Positions 29,525 through 41,340 of a DNA stretch of 64,000 nt are shown here, piece by piece. The stretch covers positions 18,119,043 to 18,183,042 of the forward strand of contig CM022676.1 in NCBI GenBank assembly GCA_012295275.1. The letters run 5' to 3'. The notes below the pieces were generated by a model. That model was not told where the DNA came from and made no database searches. It saw only the letters and a list, made by a program, of their open reading frames with translations. The DNA comes from Chrysomallon squamiferum (taxonomy: Eukaryota; Mollusca; Gastropoda; Neomphalida; Peltospiridae). The position numbers were made by a program, and so were the translations under genes. How positions within the stretch are numbered: the first letter of the stretch is position 1; each line of letters opens with the position of its first letter.

Positions 29525-31562
29525 TTACTTTCTACACCATGTAAATATTTTTATTTCCCCAGTGAATCGCTGTCCAACGTAAAGTTTGTTGTCATCACAA
29601 CAGACAGACCGAGGTTTGGACAGTCCATCCTGGTCAGTGAGGATGTCACGTGTAATGTTACCATCTCGTGACAACTGAACAACACAATTTCTATGAAAAT
29701 GACAAACAAAAATATTTCCCTCCGTATCACATGTAACACCTGTCAATCCACTCAGTCTGGCTGAATCACGTGACTCCCATTTGACGTCACCAGATGACGT
29801 CACACAAAATACTTTGTTTTCAGTTTTCCTCTTTGAAACAACAATCAGACATTGATCGTGAACTGTGAGACTGTACGGTCCGGGGATCAAATCTGTTGAG
29901 ATAGGATTAATGAGCTGACCAGTGTCCGTCAGTATGTCCAAGTACCGACCAATATATCCCCCAGTGAGTGCGAGACGGTTGCCAGGTAACACAGCAATAA
30001 ACTCATATTTTTTATTAGTTTGAACTGTCTTGATCAGTCCGAAGTTTTTCAAATTTAAAAACAGTATTTTATATTCATCTGGCAGAGCAACAACAACAAC
30101 ATCACCCCGCTGATCACGTGATTCAGCAAGACCCCATGGTGGACTGGAAGTTACGTATCTGTTTATCAGTGATTTTCGTTCTAAACAAAAACATTTTACA
30201 CAGTCATTGTCCAAATCACTAACAACAATTTTACTTTTGTCCTCACCTGACACCAGAATGGAATACAGACACGGATCATTTTTATCTTCTTGAGTTTTTG
30301 CGTTAATGGTGTCTGTGTGTTTCAGGGTGTTTGTCAGTTTGTTTATCTGTGTGTCTGTGTGTGGTGTTTCTGTTTCAATGGTGTCTGTGTGTTGGAGTGT
30401 GTCTGTCACTACGTCTATCTGTTTGTCTGTTTGGATCTTTGTCGTTATTTCTCCGATGTGCACAGACATATTTTTCTTATCAGATTTTATGACATTTATT
30501 TTTATTTCTGCTTTTCCTACTTGTGAAAGAGATTTGGACAGGAACTCGAAAGTTGTGTTTTGAAGTTTGGTGAATTTTGAAATATTTATTTTTATATCTG
30601 ACTCAGAGTTTCTTTGTAACAAATCTCGACCTACTTTGATCATTTTGTCATTTTCCTCAATCAGATATTTATGTTCAGTAAAGAGTTTATCTATTTCTGA
30701 GTTTACAAAGTTCTGAGATGTTTCTATTTCTCCTATTAACCTCTCTTGTTCTTTTTGGACTGCAGCGGTAAAGTCTGTGATTAGTGTGTTACCAATCCTT
30801 CTCACATCTTCTGTAGACTCCATGACGTTGATGTTGACGGCTTCGCGAAGTTCTTTAATCTGATCATCCATCTCTGTCTGAAGAATTTCTTTGTAGGATT
30901 TGAGACTCTCACAAACAGAACTCAGAATTGAAAAGTGACCTCTCTTTTTAGCTGAAATAAATAAATAAATAAACAGTTAATATATTAGATAATAATAATA
31001 ATAAGGAGAAGAAGAAGAAGAAGAATTCAAATTGTACTAATAATTATGATAAAGATATGGGTAACAATATGAAGAATTTTAGAATATATTTTATCAACTA
31101 ATTTAAGAATCTGATTATAAATCTTTTTTATGAACAAAATAACGTTCCTTTCTTTATGAGCCTGCTGCTATGGTTCAAGCAACAGAAAAATATATTTTAG
31201 TTAAATGATCACTGTCTCTTTGTTTAATTGCTTGTTATTATTGTAATGAATCTGAACACAACACTGTGACTCACAAAACTTTGAGTGTAGCCGATCATTA
31301 ATGGCGTCCTGTAGTGACTTGTTTATAGGGAATTGATCTGCCCACGTATACACTGCTTTCGTGCTGTCCGGGATGTGAACATGCTGCCTGCAGAACGGGC
31401 AGGCGATTTGTGTGTCGTTGTTGTCGTAATTGTGACTTATATAGTTCTGCAGGCATTTGGAGCAAAACGAATGTCCACAGTTTAAAACTCGAGGCTTATC
31501 GAAAATGTCCATACATAGACAGCACGAAAGATTATCATCGGAGATTGAAGGTGTTGCCATAT
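29525..31562 (-). CDS. RING / coiled-coil / NHL-propeller protein, TRIM-like without B-box (copy A)
   Basis: There are two coding exons: 31560-31275 (ATG at 31560, two bases after an acceptor) and 30951-29525. The donor T|GTGAGT and acceptor TTATTTCAG are both phase 1 and rejoin to an uninterrupted 570-aa protein. A C3HC4 RING lies at residues 13-57 (C13, C16, C28, H30, C33, C36, C54, C57). No B-box cysteines follow. A helical, charged region from about 105 to 280 suggests a coiled coil. Then comes a Thr/Asp/His-rich linker (about 280-315, HTDTIETE and LKHTDTI units) and a beta-propeller to the C terminus with NHL-like repeats (GLTGVTCDTEGNIFV, KPRSVCCDDNKLYVG). The family acts as E3 ubiquitin ligases, with the propeller binding protein or RNA; the target is unknown. 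Copies B and C follow in the window. Confidence 0.88.
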
Positions 31563-31565
31563 CTG

Positions 31566-31567
<2 letters not shown>

Positions 31568-31617
<50 letters not shown>
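31568..31617. repeat. (AAT)n tract abutting the RING exon acceptor
   Basis: The repeat ends a few bases upstream of the RING exon acceptor, so TTA repeats take the place of a normal pyrimidine tract. Equivalent tracts: 36877-36956 (inverted), 57865-57912 and 61653-61711. The last marks a rearrangement junction. Confidence 0.95.
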
Positions 31618-31620
<3 letters not shown>

Positions 31621-32206
31621 TTTAGAGAAAATCAAGAACAGCAATTGAAAACAATTGACTGCAGTAAAAAAGTACACATTAATTCCATTTAGTTCGTAAC
31701 ACAACTGTATATACAAATAAGTAAATGAAATGATATATATACGAACTTGCAAACATAGCACTATCATATTATAAATATTCTCTGCAAACTGTTTATTTGT
31801 TTATTTATCTATTTTGTTTTATTTATAAAATAAAATAAAAAAACTCTCTTTAACTGCATTACGAACTTGCTAAATTTAACCTTGTGACGTGACGCTTTAT
31901 TTGAGAAGGAAAACGACAGTTCTACTGTAAACTGGTGGGAGATAGAACTAATAGAGTAACTGAAGTCAGCTGTAATAAACTCTATGACTGCTGCAAGGTT
32001 ATTTCTCAAACCACTATTCATGATTCAACTCATAAGTGAACAAAAAAAAACATGACCTTCAGCGAAGTAATGAATTTACTAATGATAATTATAAATTCAC
32101 GTTTCAAAAATCTCATAATCAACAAATGAAATTGCAACTGAATGAGAAATTAACACATTTGTAATCTGCTGTTAAACGGCTTCATTTATTATGTTTAAGG
32201 ACTTAC

Positions 32207-32382
32207 ATTTAATAGAAGAAAAGAAATTGTGTCTAGTAATTTGACAGATAGTCTCTTTTTGATAATTACAACCACGTACGGCCTGTGATAAAGTAATCGT
32301 GGAACTGACTTTGACAAGGATAACTGCGACAACCCATCGCCAGACACTACTTTCCTCTGACCACTGAGCCACACCCTCCACT
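32207..32382 (-). other. upstream exon 2 of RING/NHL copy A (5'UTR or N-terminal coding)
   Basis: 176 nt between TAATTGTTAG and a strong donor AAAT|GTAAGT. One frame is open throughout (VEGVAQWSEES, WRWVVAVILVKVSS, QKETICQITRHNFF) and joins in frame to the RING exon ATG. A second frame is also open, so openness alone does not prove coding. It begins with GTGGCTCAGTGGTCAGAG, which fits the Pol III A-box pattern of tRNA-derived SINEs, so the exon may be exonised SINE sequence. Copies: 58680-58505 and 62477-62302. Confidence 0.4.
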
Positions 32383-32620
32383 CTAACAATTATTAAAACA
32401 CACACAAATTATATACAGACATTTTACTAAGAACACAACCTAAATTACTAAATTTTATTTTGAAATATCTTACAGCAACAACAAAACAACAACAACAACA
32501 AATAATAATAACAACAACAACAACAACAACAATAATAATAATAATAATAAAAAAAAAAATAAATAAATAAATAAATAAGTTTTGTAAATAAATAAATATA
32601 TAAATAATAAGTGTTCATAC

Positions 32621-32760
32621 CTTTGTCTTAAGAAACGAGAAATATAACAGATGCAAAAATATTTCCTCTTATTCGTCTGCAATGCCTGTTTTGCTATTAC
32701 AGATTTGAGCGCGGAAAAGCGGGTTTTGACAGACGACACTAAGTGGGAGGAAGATACCAA
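32621..32760 (-). other. upstream exon 1 of RING/NHL copy A (5'UTR or N-terminal coding)
   Basis: 140 nt between a good acceptor (CCTTTTTTCAG) and a donor (AAAG|GTATGA). One frame is fully open (SSSHLVSSVKTRFSALKSVI, QTNKRKYFCICYISRF) and ends in phase 2, matching the next exon, which supplies one base. An acceptor at its start implies a further exon upstream. Copies: 59058-58919 and 62853-62714, both with the last exon base changed (AAAT|GTATGA). No family is recognised. Confidence 0.4.
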
Positions 32761-32769
32761 CTGAAAAAA

Positions 32770-34137
32770 GGAAGGGGTTGAAGCTTTGAAATTTTCTACA
32801 ACATTTTTGTTTCTTCTGAGAAAAAATTAATTTTGAATGTTTTATAGTTTTGTGGTAAAGTAAATAGCAGTAACAGTAACAACTACATTAGCATAGTAAG
32901 TGCAGTTCATTAATTTTTAAAGCTCTGTTTACAGTTTATCACACCTGTAGTATTAATGGACACAACAAATGATTTGCAAAAGGACGGAGAAAGGTAATAT
33001 ATTTAACCGCCAAAATGTTATCTGCTTTAAATTTGAATATTGAACTGGAGGTATCAGGTCATTTCGTTCGAGATATAAGTAAATTATAGGAATTGAAAAC
33101 AGAAATATTTATAACGTGAAAGTATGATTTTAGTCACCTCCGCACAGTAGTAATAAAATAATAATAATATTATATATTCCTTTATTATATATGTTTCATT
33201 TTATTCTATTTAAAATAAATAAACAAATAAATAAATAAATATATGAGAACTGCGTCGCTGAATAAAACCGTCACAATTTTGTTCTTCGTGTCACAAGTGA
33301 AGCGCGCTCTACAGGTTTGTTGTAGATCAGAGAAAGATAATGTTTTTAATGTCATCTTTTTTAAACTTGTATAGTTACACACAGGCTATTGTCGATCCTT
33401 TTAACAAGATATATAAATAATGAAAAATAAGCAGGGCAAATACATAACTTGTGCTTTTAGTCACGTAGGCATAATAATAATAAAAATAATGGTAATAATA
33501 ATAGTAGTTCCCTGTGTATATTAGATGCCTTCGTTTCGTACTGTTAATATATATACATAAAAGATTTATTCAAGAGTACTATAAAGAACACATTCCACTC
33601 AAGAGGATGATGAAGAGATGATCGGTTTTTTTAGATAAAGAAATAAAGTACATTACAATTAACCAAATACAGCACAAAACCTACACCTACACTGTTACGT
33701 TTCTTCATATTTTATGGCAGTGTTAAACGAATTTCGCCATCTAACGTATTATGATATGAATTTAATCTTCTTTTTTTTCAAATCTAATAATCGACAGTAA
33801 GTACAAATGTCAACATTTGTGAATGTAATTTATGAAATGATACTTTTCTCGCAATCTAACAAATGATAATATAAAAAATAAAATATTTACTGACCGCTCA
33901 GTCTATTCAAACACTAACGTAAAAATAGTAAAATATACAGAGACCCTTTTCATCTATGAAAAATAAACAAAGAAAGTAAGAAACATTTTTACATAGACGT
34001 GTGTGAATGTGTGTGTGTTGTGTGTGTGTGTGCCTGTGTGTGAGAGAGAGCGACAGAGAGATCTCAGTGAGTAAAAGCTATTATTTATTCATTCATTATT
34101 ATTATTATTATTATTGTTGTTGTTGTTGTTGTTGTTG

Positions 34138-34168
<31 letters not shown>

Positions 34169-34254
34169 CTGAGTAATAAACTTTCTGGAATCGGGTCTTT
34201 GTTAGATATCATTAACCGCTACGAATAAAATACTCGACGCACACAAACACAACA

Positions 34255-34325
<71 letters not shown>

Positions 34326-34644
34326 ACTGGATAAATAAATCCTGTCTTAAACTGAAAGACGTACTGGATGATAGAGCATGAAAAAAAAAATTCAGTTGAA
34401 AAGCAGTTTACATTCTATTTGTTTGTCGATGCTAAACACACTTGACCCTGATTAGTCACGTTTTGAATACAGGCAGTTACAAGTGTGTCAGAAAATTAAT
34501 TCAGGTCCAGACCAAAAGTAGAAAACTAAACATCTAAATGTAATAAAATAAAATAACAACAGTAATTAACAGATATATTATTATTAGTAGTAATATCATA
34601 CATTTGGTGATAATGATAATAGTAGTAATAGTAGTAGTGGTTGA

Positions 34645-34691
<47 letters not shown>

Positions 34692-34950
34692 AGAGTAGAT
34701 GTTGTTCTACTACAATATTTTTATCTTTTTAAAATTATATAAATGTCGGAAGATAATACAGAAACACATATTAGCAGATGATGTTTATACAGTTAAGATC
34801 GACAACTATGTTTATGATTATTATCAAACATGTATTCTGAATGTCATTTCATTATAAAAATTAAGAATTACAGATGTATGTACACACACACACACACACA
34901 CACAGTACACACACAAACACACACACAATAGTAGCGCACCGCATCTATAA
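32770..34950. other. upstream flank of RING/NHL copy A, no gene
   Basis: No coding exon is seen. It is repeated at 59070-61210 and, up to about 33905, at 62860-64000, so it is present two to three times in the window. It contains mixed TTA/TTG repeats (34099-34170), an (AC)n tract (34257-34322) and a (TAG)n tract (34640-34690). Confidence 0.6.
34257..34322. repeat. (AC)n microsatellite
   Basis: Perfect CA tract of about 33 units. Partner at 60530-60592. Confidence 0.97.
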
Positions 34951-34954
34951 TTTA

Positions 34955-35078
34955 ACGCAGGTACGGACCTGATACTGATATGAAACATTTTCCTCTTCTG
35001 GCAGAACGACAACAGTCAGCTGATCGCCTGATTCAGAAAGACCGCGTGACGGACACAGATAAAATACTTCGTCATCAT
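34955..35078 (-). pseudogene. relic of a RING/NHL-type propeller segment
   Basis: The minus frame reads DDEVFYLCPSRGLSESGDQL then TVVVLPEEENVSYQYQVRT. It resembles the propeller segment of the intact gene, CPPWGLAESRDQRGDVVVVA followed by LPDEYK, at about 40 percent by eye, then ends at a stop. It is a fossil of a more distant paralogue. Copies: 61333-61215, and internally deleted at 4022-3945. Confidence 0.5.
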
Positions 35079-35399
35079 AAATAAATCCGGTTTAATTTAA
35101 TTCTGAAAGGCTGGGAATTGACTGTTATACTGGGTACAGTGCAACGACATAATTGCCTCATTTAATATAATTTAAATATCAAATTTAAAAAATGATAATA
35201 AAAGAAGAAGAAAATATACCTTACAATTTAGTCGTCCTGTGAAGACTAAATTGAATCAGAGATATGTTGTTGTATGTTAATTCAGCTGTTAACAAAATGT
35301 AAGTTGCACAAAAAACACAATCCAAACAGAAGAAGATCAGATTTTGTAAACTTTATAAAAATAACTTTTTGTCTTCGTTGTGATTATTACTGTAATGTT

Positions 35400-35482
35400 T
35401 ATAATAATAATAATAATAATAATAATTATCATAATTATTATTGTTGTTGTTGTTGTTGTTGTTGTTGTTTTTGTTGTTGTTA
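35400..35482. repeat. AAT then TTG microsatellite
   Basis: (AAT)n followed by (TTG)n. In copy 2 the AAT part is expanded and the sequence then switches to the third duplicate (61653-61711). Confidence 0.9.
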
Positions 35483-35633
35483 CTGTTGTTGTCACCGACT
35501 AGGACCTGTTTAGAACTCTATCACAGGGACCAGTAAATTAAAGCTAATTATCATGTTGGCATAATACTACACTTATCCACTAGATAAATAAACAAATAAC
35601 ACTTTAAGTTTATTAATTTAACAGAAAAAGAAG

Positions 35634-35639
<6 letters not shown>

Positions 35640-35668
<29 letters not shown>
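35640..35668. repeat. (TA)n microsatellite
   Basis: Perfect TA tract of about 15 units. Confidence 0.95.
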
Positions 35669-35673
<5 letters not shown>

Positions 35674-35756
35674 AATACGCTTTTAATAACACAGATTACA
35701 CTGCAAAAGTCAGAAAAGTATTTTACCACATCCCGCTATCAAACGCTTATCGCATT

Positions 35757-35951
35757 TTACAAAGCAAGGTCAAAGTTTAAAGGTCCTCGCCAGTGACCTC
35801 CTTGTTCATCAAAAGGAAACGCTGGGCCGTGCAGAACATCCGCTTGTCGCTTATTCTTCCTCTGACTCGAGTTTTCCTTGCTGACGTCATACGTTAGATT
35901 CCCGCAGACGTCAGTGAAAAGAGCGAGAGAAGTCAGCCCAGGCTGACACAT
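35757..35951 (-). CDS. coding-like exon of unknown secreted protein
   Basis: A 64-codon minus frame with distinctly less A+T-rich codons than its surroundings reads QPGLTSLALFTDVCGNLTYD, then VSKENSSQRKNKRQ, then ADVLHGPAFPFDEQGGHWRG and PLNFDLAL. It has a possible N-glycosylation site (NLT) and a dibasic KR before QADVLHGP. An AG (GTGTCAG) before CCTGGG and a GTAAAA after GCTTT could be its splice sites. I do not recognise the family. It is on the same strand as the lysozyme-like gene 2.9 kb upstream, so it could be one of that gene's later exons, with RING/NHL copy B lying in between on the other strand. Confidence 0.4.
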   Translation of the reverse strand: MCQPGLTSLALFTDVCGNLTYDVSKENSSQRKNKRQADVLHGPAFPFDEQGGHWRGPLNFDLAL

Positions 35952-35954
35952 TTT

Positions 35955-36820
35955 AAAACCTTTTTACACACAAAACTCGCCTTAGCTAAATATCTTAACT
36001 CTCAAATTTACAAACTAACTTTAAGAGTCCGTCATGGGCTTTTTTCTCCGTGAGAAGAGTATTATGGATGGTTAAAGAGAAAATTACTTATTTACATATA
36101 TTGGTAGTTTATTTGCTTACTATAACTACTAAAGCGTGTGTGTGTGTTGTGTGTGTACATTTTTATTTTATATAAAGAGTATTACGTAACTGAAATTATC
36201 TATAGCTAGTATATAGAAAAAAAATGTATTATTATTATTATTATTTATTATTATTATTATTATTATTATTGCTGCATAATATTGGTACAAAATACGTTTA
36301 GTAATGTAGATAAAAACTGCTATAATCATTATAATCATCAATCCTGCCATGAACAAAGAAACCATCTATAAAAACAAATCAGGCTTCTCGACATGCTCAG
36401 GTTTACTTTTATTGTAATTTTGGTGACACTGCTCGCACCTCGCCTTTGAGAGACAAAGCGGCTTCCCGACTAAGCTGATTATTCCAATTTCTGCAGTTTT
36501 ATTTTATTTACGTACATGTTATTAATTTTTATATCGACTGCTTATGACTAATCTCTCCCCGTACAATAACTTGTATCTTAAAGACACTCAAGTTCTCATT
36601 AATCAGTTCCCCTCTCATGAATCTTATCACGTTGTAAGGATTAATTAATTAATTAATTTATTTATTTATTTAAGCCTGGTGTGGTCCCATGAAAATATGT
36701 AATTCACCATTGATCAGCCATGTGAGTCAGTTCTAATGAAAATGCAGACTTCTCTGTCAAGTCTGCTTTATGTTTGCCACGTGTTGCGTTGGTTTACCCT
36801 TAAAAAAAGATGGGATCGAA
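35955..36820. other. non-coding spacer
   Basis: No gene is seen. Contents are a short GT-rich piece (36136-36158), a (TTA)n tract (36229-36270) and an ATTA/TTTA stretch (36640-36672). A short segment at 36445-36495 resembles the sequence just after the first gap (3516-3563), around GCTGATTATTCCRATTTCTG. Confidence 0.55.
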
Positions 36821-36876
36821 ATTGGAATTAATGTGTACTTTTTTACTGCAGTCAATTGTTCTTGATTTTCTCTAAA

Positions 36877-36958
<82 letters not shown>

Positions 36959-36960
36959 CA
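36877..36960. repeat. (TTA)n tract upstream of copy B
   Basis: Reverse complement of the (AAT)n tract of copy A, here longer and with one TTG unit. It leads directly into the CACAG acceptor. Confidence 0.95.
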
Positions 36961-36961
36961 G

Positions 36962-37520
36962 ATATGGCAACACCTTCAATCTCCGATGATAATCTTTCGT
37001 GCTGTCTATGTATGGACATTTTCGATAAGCCTCGAGTTTTAAACTGTGGACATTCGTTTTGCTCCAAATGCCTGCAGAACTATATAAGTCACACTTACGA
37101 TAACAACGACACACAAATCGCCTGCCCGTTCTGCAGGCAGCATGTTCACATCCCGGACAGCACGAAACCAGTGTATACGTGGGCAGATCAATTCCCTATA
37201 AACAAGTCACTACAGAACGCCATTAATGATCGTCTACACTCAAAGTTTTGTGAGTCACAGTGTTGTGTTCAGATTCATTACAATAATAACAAGCAATTAA
37301 ACAAAGAGACAGCGATCATTTAACTAAAATATATTTTCCTGTTGCTTGAACCATAGCAGCAGGCTCATAAAGAAAGGAACGTTATTTTGTTCATAAAAAC
37401 AGATTTATAATCAGATTCTTAAATTAGTTGATAAAATATATTCTAAAATTCTTCATATTGTTACCCATATCTTTATCAAAATTATTAGTACAATTTGAAT
37501 TCTTCTTCTTCTTGTTCTCC

Positions 37521-37557
<37 letters not shown>

Positions 37558-38614
37558 GATTATTATTATTATTATTATTGTTGTTATTATTATTATTGTT
37601 ACTAGTATTATTATTATTATTTTTATTGTTACTATTATTATTATCTAATATATTAATTGTTTATTTATTTATTTGTTTATTTATTTATTTCAGCTAAAAA
37701 GAGAGGTCACTTTTCAATTCTGAGTTCTGTTTGTGAGAGTCTCAAATCCTACAAAGAAATTCTTCAGACAGAGATGGATGATCAGATTAAAGAACTTCGC
37801 GAAGCCGTCAACATCAACGTCATGGAGTCTACAGAGGATGTGAGAAGGATTGGTAACACACTAATCACAGATTTTACCGCTGCAGTCCAAAAAGAACAAG
37901 AGAGGTTAATAGGAGAAATAGAAACATCTCAGAACTTTGTAAACTCAGAAATAGATAAAATCTTTACTGAACATAAATATCTGATTGAGGAAAATGACAA
38001 AATGATCAAACTAGGTCGAGATTTGTTACAAAGAAAATCTGAGTCAGATATAAAAATAAATATTTCAAAATTCACCAAACTTCAAAACACAACTTTCGAG
38101 TTCCTGTCCAAATCTCTTTCACAAATAGGAAAAGCAGAAATAAAAATAAATGTCATAAAATCTGATAAGAAAAATATGTCTGTGCACATCGGAGAAATAA
38201 CGACAAACATCCAAACAGACACAAATATAGACATAGTGACAGACACACTCAAACACACAGACACCATTGAAACAGAAACACCACACACAGACACAGAGAT
38301 AAACAAACTGACAAAATCCCTGAAACACACAGACACCATTAACACAAAAACACAAGAACATAAAAATGATCCGTGTCTGTATTCCATTCTGGTGTCAGGT
38401 GAGGACAAAAGTAAAATTGTTGTTAGTGATTTGGACAATGACTGTGTAAAATGTTTTTGTTTAGAACGAAAATCACTGATAAACAGATACGAAACTTCAT
38501 GTCCACCATGGGGTCTTGCTGAATCACGTGATCAGTGGGGTGATGTTGTTGTTGTTGCTCTACCAGACGAATATAAAAATATTGTTTTAAATTTGAAAAA
38601 CTTCGAACTGATCA
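36962..38614 (+). CDS. RING / coiled-coil / NHL-propeller protein, inverted copy B, 3' end in gap
   Basis: Coding exon 1 is 36964-37249 (RING, all eight C3HC4 ligands kept). Exon 2 starts at 37694 and is open until the gap at 38615. The splice sites are the same as in copy A (T|GTGAGT, TTTATTTCAG, phase 1). The protein reaches the start of the propeller (CPPWGLAESRDQWGDVVVVA) when sequence is lost. Compared with copy A it has a few substitutions in the RING tail (KPVYTW for KAVYTW, QNAIND for QDAIND) and in the linker, and a longer TTA-rich intron. Homology to copy A begins only at about 36820, so the two upstream exons and any promoter were not copied. Whether it is expressed is doubtful. 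Confidence 0.82.
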
Positions 38615-38814
38615 NNNNNNNNNNNNNNNNNNNNNNNNNNNNNNNNNNNNNNNNNNNNNNNNNNNNNNNNNNNNNNNNNNNNNNNNNNNNNNNNNNNNNN
38701 NNNNNNNNNNNNNNNNNNNNNNNNNNNNNNNNNNNNNNNNNNNNNNNNNNNNNNNNNNNNNNNNNNNNNNNNNNNNNNNNNNNNNNNNNNNNNNNNNNNN
38801 NNNNNNNNNNNNNN
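38615..38814. other. assembly gap (200 N)
   Basis: Placeholder gap cutting the propeller of copy B and probably later exons of the lysozyme-like gene. The relative position of its two sides is unproven. Confidence 1.
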
Positions 38815-38877
38815 TTTATCTACTTACTAACTTACTTATTTATTTACTAAAATAAAAGATATGGAAAGAAAGACCAA

Positions 38878-39274
38878 CCATTGACATCGGCTTTTCTTGT
38901 AAACACATCGACAGACTCATTCGGGCTGTAGATACGTTTCCACAGCAACGCTTGGCTTGTGACGTCACCGGGAATGCTGATCCCACTCTTCAGTTGAATG
39001 TAGAGCGAGGCAGCGAGTCCAGAATACAGCGGTTTTAGTAGATCTCTCCACTTCACCTGCTGCCATGTTATGTTGAGTGACGTCATAATTCTGTCACACG
39101 TCACACTAACAGGTGGCGGGCAGTGATTAGTTTCATTGAATTTTGATTCATCAACCTCAAAAAATATTTAATAATTGATTTTTTTATTAAATAAGAATAA
39201 ATAAATGACTATAACTATACTACTACTACTACTACTACTACTATTATATAATATAAAATCGTTTTATTAATCGA

Positions 39275-39310
<36 letters not shown>

Positions 39311-39415
39311 CTTTATTTACCTTTTTTTTCATTATGTATATTTCTTCTTATATTTGTATATATGTTTTCACAAAGTTATATCGTATTCTATAAAATTCAC
39401 TAATAAATAAATACA

Positions 39416-39446
<31 letters not shown>

Positions 39447-39706
39447 AGTTTCACCTGCCAAATTCCTCCGTAAAACCCTTTTCTGTATGTTTTTGTATCT
39501 CCCCCATTATCGGACTCAACTAGAGCCAGTCGCTGCAAGAAAAGTCTGTCCTGAGAGAAGATGCAGTTGTCTCTGATCTGATCTACGACTGCAGTCACAA
39601 CGTCATCACCTTTCTGCTTCTCTTCACGCGTTAGGTCTTGTTCGCCGTCAATCACAACTGAAAGAACGACGACACAAAGAAAACGAAAGAGACGAGACGA
39701 CGCCAT
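38878..39706 (-). CDS. secreted lysozyme-like-domain protein, first two exons, partial
   Basis: Exon 1 is 39706-39455 (84 codons) and exon 2 runs from 39155 to about 38878. Donor CAG|GTGAAA and acceptor TTTTTTGAG|GTTGAT are both phase 0. The protein starts with a signal peptide (SSRLFRFLCVVVLSVVIDGE). It continues FLQRLALVESDNGG, KGFYGGIWQ|VDESKFNE, KPLYSGLAASLYIQL, QALLWKRIYS. The ALVES...GGIWQV pairing recalls the E-S ... G-L-M-Q arrangement of goose-type lysozyme and transglycosylase folds. As I remember them, many lophotrochozoan and lancelet extracellular proteins begin with such a domain and then carry VWA or other modules. Exon 2 could end at AATG|GTTGGT (phase 1); further exons must lie in or beyond the gap. 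Enzymatic activity is not shown. An in-frame ATG at 39763 is less likely as start because it precedes the signal peptide. Confidence 0.68.
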
Positions 39707-39739
39707 TTCTGACTGGAACCGAACCAGCAGACTGGAAAG

Positions 39740-39776
39740 TGTCAGAGAACGTGCGTGGCGCATATAAATGTTATCT
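39740..39776 (-). promoter_or_regulatory. possible TATA element of the lysozyme-like gene
   Basis: The minus strand reads CATTTATATGCGCC about 60 bases upstream of the chosen ATG, a reasonable TATA position. Not otherwise supported. Confidence 0.25.
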
Positions 39777-39779
39777 TAG

Positions 39780-41280
<1,501 letters not shown>

Positions 41281-41284
41281 TTGT

Positions 41285-41340
41285 AGCTATAAATGACGTC
41301 ACACTATTATTGGTGACGTTTTGTTTACACTGCTATAAAG
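41285..41340 (+). promoter_or_regulatory. candidate promoter of the Ig gene
   Basis: A palindromic CRE (TGACGTCA, 41294-41301), an inverted CCAAT (ATTGG, 41309-41313) followed by TGACGTTT, and a TATA-like CTATAAAG (41333-41340) cluster within 50 bases. A likely 5'UTR exon follows and ends at 41585 (AAGAA|GTGAGT). The gene's coding start is 41949. The assignment rests on motif spacing only. Confidence 0.4.

Noticed and set aside
30290-30563. Cys/Val/Phe-rich plus-strand frames opposite the RING/NHL linker (also 38082-38438 and 56490-56727)
   Set aside because: These are antisense readings of the Thr/Asp/His linker of the real gene.
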